From assembly GCA_016709865.1 (NCBI GenBank), contig JADJLX010000005.1, positions 868,001 through 932,000 of the forward strand: DNA of 64,000 bases, given 5' to 3'. Positions 62,026 through 64,000 of this stretch are shown here, one piece after another. Origin of the DNA: Bacteroidales bacterium (GTDB lineage: Bacteria; Bacteroidota; Bacteroidia; Bacteroidales; VadinHA17). The notes under the pieces were generated by a model, which worked only from the letters and a program-made list of their open reading frames with translations, was not told the DNA's origin and made no database searches. The stretch's first letter is position 1; every line of letters starts with the position of its first letter. Made by a program: the position numbers and the translations under genes.

Positions 62026-64000
62026 TCAATTAACAAATACGATCCTAATCCAGCCTATCTGCTTTCCAGAGCTGACTTTCAAAGTATAAATTCCGGGTCT
62101 GACTCCTGTATTTTTCAGATCCAGGGAAGCCTGATTTCCGGCAACGACCTGATATACAACCCTTCCGGTAAGATCTGTCAGAACCATATCATATGCCCTT
62201 GTCTCCTCAGTTGCGACCACCGAAACATTAATAGTACCTCTGGTTGGATTTGGATATGCTTCTATATGAAGAAGGTTTTTATCTGAACCTGTATCCGGAT
62301 CATCAATCATATTGTCAGCAAATGGATTTCCGCCTTTATCTGACGAGTTCCTCCAGTAAAAATAGTCATTTGGATTTCCATCAGGATTATTCTCAGCTGC
62401 GACCATCGAGTAACCGTCTCCGTCAGCAGATCCGGGCCATGGAGATGAATCTACGTATGTGAAATCAATTATAGGTTTCCCCTCAGAATCTTTTAATAAT
62501 ATGTACTCACCGGCATTAGACAGATTGCCCTGATAGTTGCCAGATGCTATTAATCCATAATACTCATAAAAAGCTGCGGGTTTTGATGTAATTACATAAA
62601 AATTTCCGGGAGGAAGAAGAGTATTGACAGGAAACCTGTAACGGACAGCACTGTCAAGTTCAAGGCCGGAGAGGTTAATTGAATGATCACCGGTATTTTT
62701 GAATTCAATAAACTCAAAGTCTTTACCTGAAAGAGTATCTGAACCTGTAATAATATCTTCAGGATGATAATGTACCTCTGTTACTTTCAGATCAGAATAA
62801 TCATTTTCTTTCTTCAGGAATCTGATCTCTTCCGGGGCACTCCACCTTCCATTATCGAAAATCCGTGCGATCAAAACTGTTGACTCACTTATATTCAAAA
62901 TAACTTTTGTGTTACTGAATATTGTACCGGTACTGAATCCGCCTCCGGTTTTCCTTGGATCGCTTCCGTTAAGCGTATAGTATATATTTCCTGATGGATT
63001 TGGATTTGTGATTTCGACCGGCAATGCAGAGGTGAGAGGTAGCTTTTCAACAATGATCTCTTCACCATATTTTGTGATAACCGGAGCCTCAATACCGGGA
63101 TAAAGTCCGCTATTCTTAAGCTGTGCAATAACCATTGCAGACCTTGCCGGTACAAACTTTGTCCTCAACCTGTTTATTTCAGGAATCCACTGATCATTCC
63201 TTGTATAAGAACTTGCAGTGCCCCTTTTCGCATTACCCCAGCGTGCCGATTCGGCGATTACAGCTAAATCAACTTCTTCAACACGTCTATTTAGCCTGAA
63301 GAGCACACTATCAGGAGAAAATACTCCTTCCTTTTGAAAATGCTTGTAAGCCCTGTCGGCAAAACGCAGACGATACTCTGAATTGTCAGTGAGTTTAAAA
63401 TGAAGCCATTGCGGGTTGAATCCGGAAAAATCCTTTATCTCCATTCTCAATTCGTCGGTTAGGGAGCCAATATTAACGCGGTTCTCGGTTATTCCTGTCC
63501 CCGGAGGATGAGGTTCATCAAAGAGTGTATGTTCATTATCGTGGGCATAAAAAGTGAATCCTTTTGACTTATCTTCCCTGTCGTCAATGGCATAGAAATT
63601 ATTAGGCACCTTGTTCTTAAGAAATTTCGATATAGGGCCGTCAAAATTTCCGGAATAAAAAATTACAAGCATATAGTCAATAAGGTTATCAATATCTAAC
63701 ATAACCTCACCACCCTTAACCGGCTTTCCGTCCTGATCCTTACCCTCAAGTGCATAGTAGTTACTTCCTGAAGCAAATCCGGCATTTCCCATATTCCAGA
63801 TTTTCTGCCATGAGTTAAGATTTCCGTCAGATGCTTCTATTTTGTACTGATAGTTTTCTCCATTTACCTTAATAACATCATAATCTTCATCGTCGCCTCC
63901 AAAATATGATTCTGCAAACCGCGCCTCTGAACGCTCCTGTGTCTGATACATTCCCCAGTACATGCCGTTAAGATACAGGTGATAGTATCTGCTTCTGGTA
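62026..64000 (-). CDS. CotH-type secreted protein with lamin-tail and type IX secretion domains, partial
   Basis: The minus-strand frame is open to the right edge, so the N-terminus is missing; at least 657 residues are visible. The first visible part (RYYHLYLNGMYWGMYQTQERSEARFAESYFG) is typical of CotH kinase-like proteins, which are known to phosphorylate protein substrates or to decorate surfaces. A chitobiase-like beta domain follows (GNIYYTLNGSDPRKTGG), then a lamin-tail domain (LKVTEVHYHPEDII…FEFIEFKNTGDHSINLSGLEL), and at the C-terminus a type IX secretion signal domain (IEAYPNPTRGTINVSV…GVRPGIYTLKVSSGKQIGWIRIVF). It is therefore secreted to the cell surface. Confidence 0.92.
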   Translation of the reverse strand, partial: TRSRYYHLYLNGMYWGMYQTQERSEARFAESYFGGDDEDYDVIKVNGENYQYKIEASDGNLNSWQKIWNMGNAGFASGSNYYALEGKDQDGKPVKGGEVMLDIDNLIDYMLVIFYSGNFDGPISKFLKNKVPNNFYAIDDREDKSKGFTFYAHDNEHTLFDEPHPPGTGITENRVNIGSLTDELRMEIKDFSGFNPQWLHFKLTDNSEYRLRFADRAYKHFQKEGVFSPDSVLFRLNRRVEEVDLAVIAESARWGNAKRGTASSYTRNDQWIPEINRLRTKFVPARSAMVIAQLKNSGLYPGIEAPVITKYGEEIIVEKLPLTSALPVEITNPNPSGNIYYTLNGSDPRKTGGGFSTGTIFSNTKVILNISESTVLIARIFDNGRWSAPEEIRFLKKENDYSDLKVTEVHYHPEDIITGSDTLSGKDFEFIEFKNTGDHSINLSGLELDSAVRYRFPVNTLLPPGNFYVITSKPAAFYEYYGLIASGNYQGNLSNAGEYILLKDSEGKPIIDFTYVDSSPWPGSADGDGYSMVAAENNPDGNPNDYFYWRNSSDKGGNPFADNMIDDPDTGSDKNLLHIEAYPNPTRGTINVSVVATEETRAYDMVLTDLTGRVVYQVVAGNQASLDLKNTGVRPGIYTLKVSSGKQIGWIRIVFVN

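Overview
The window looks like a chromosomal segment of a member of the Bacteroidota, probably a Bacteroidales/Marinilabiliales-type polysaccharide degrader. The evidence is two SusC-type TonB-dependent receptors (one with a SusD lipoprotein), SusD-type lipoproteins, a secreted protein with a type IX secretion C-terminal domain, TAnnTTTG-type -7 promoter elements and weak or absent Shine-Dalgarno sequences. It is gene-dense, with about 45 protein genes. I found no tRNA, rRNA, CRISPR array or transposase. It is not possible to tell from one window whether this is an isolate or a metagenome assembly.

Layout. (1) 1-1542: the N-terminal half of a SusC receptor on the minus strand, cut by the window edge. 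(2) 1918-4102: an OmpR-type response regulator and its sensor kinase. (3) 4563-26597: a 22-kb run of plus-strand genes that I consider the least explained part. It holds three secreted FG-GAP/ASPIC-UnbV (CRTAC1-like) proteins, three c-type-heme proteins with beta-propeller repeats, a regulator-type propeller, a RidA-like protein, two LivK-type binding proteins without permeases around a DAHP synthase, an asparagine-synthetase-like protein overlapping a radical SAM enzyme that resembles the archaeosine enzyme RaSEA, and a large membrane protein. (4) 26585-33164: an amidohydrolase and a SusC/SusD pair, minus strand. (5) 33796-41597: truA, a two-part YeeE/YedE sulfur transporter with three rhodanese-like proteins, and assorted lipoproteins and membrane proteins. 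(6) 41662-57103: pectin sugar-acid catabolism. Minus strand: KduD/KduI and a GH88/105 hydrolase. Plus strand: uxaC, an SDR fructuronate reductase, a phosphofructokinase, a HAD hydrolase, a LarA-family enzyme, an oxidoreductase, 6-phosphogluconate dehydrogenase, a hexuronate-type MFS transporter, a LacI regulator and UxaE. (7) 57130-64000, minus strand: an exported Gfo/Idh oxidoreductase, a second GH88/105 hydrolase, a GH35 beta-galactosidase and a partial CotH-type secreted protein.

How the genes fit together. Regions 6 and 7 read as a pectin/rhamnogalacturonan utilisation locus. Hydrolases release galactose, galacturonate and unsaturated uronates. KduI/KduD process the unsaturated uronates, and UxaC-UxaE-UxuB take galacturonate through tagaturonate and fructuronate to mannonate. 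The LarA-family enzyme and 6-phosphogluconate dehydrogenase suggest a possible side exit from mannonate to gluconate and pentose phosphate, which is inference. The regulator is probably the LacI protein; a 14-bp perfect palindrome lies just downstream of the likely uxaC promoter.

Two features run through the whole window. First, nearly every long spacer carries palindromic or tandem repeats (often period 7), and most begin within about 20 bases of a stop codon. Second, two genes (6251-7680 and 50801-51786) are broken by an apparent single missing A in an A-run, and a third (10903) may have an extra A near its start. That pattern suggests sequencing error at homopolymers, although real mutations are not excluded.
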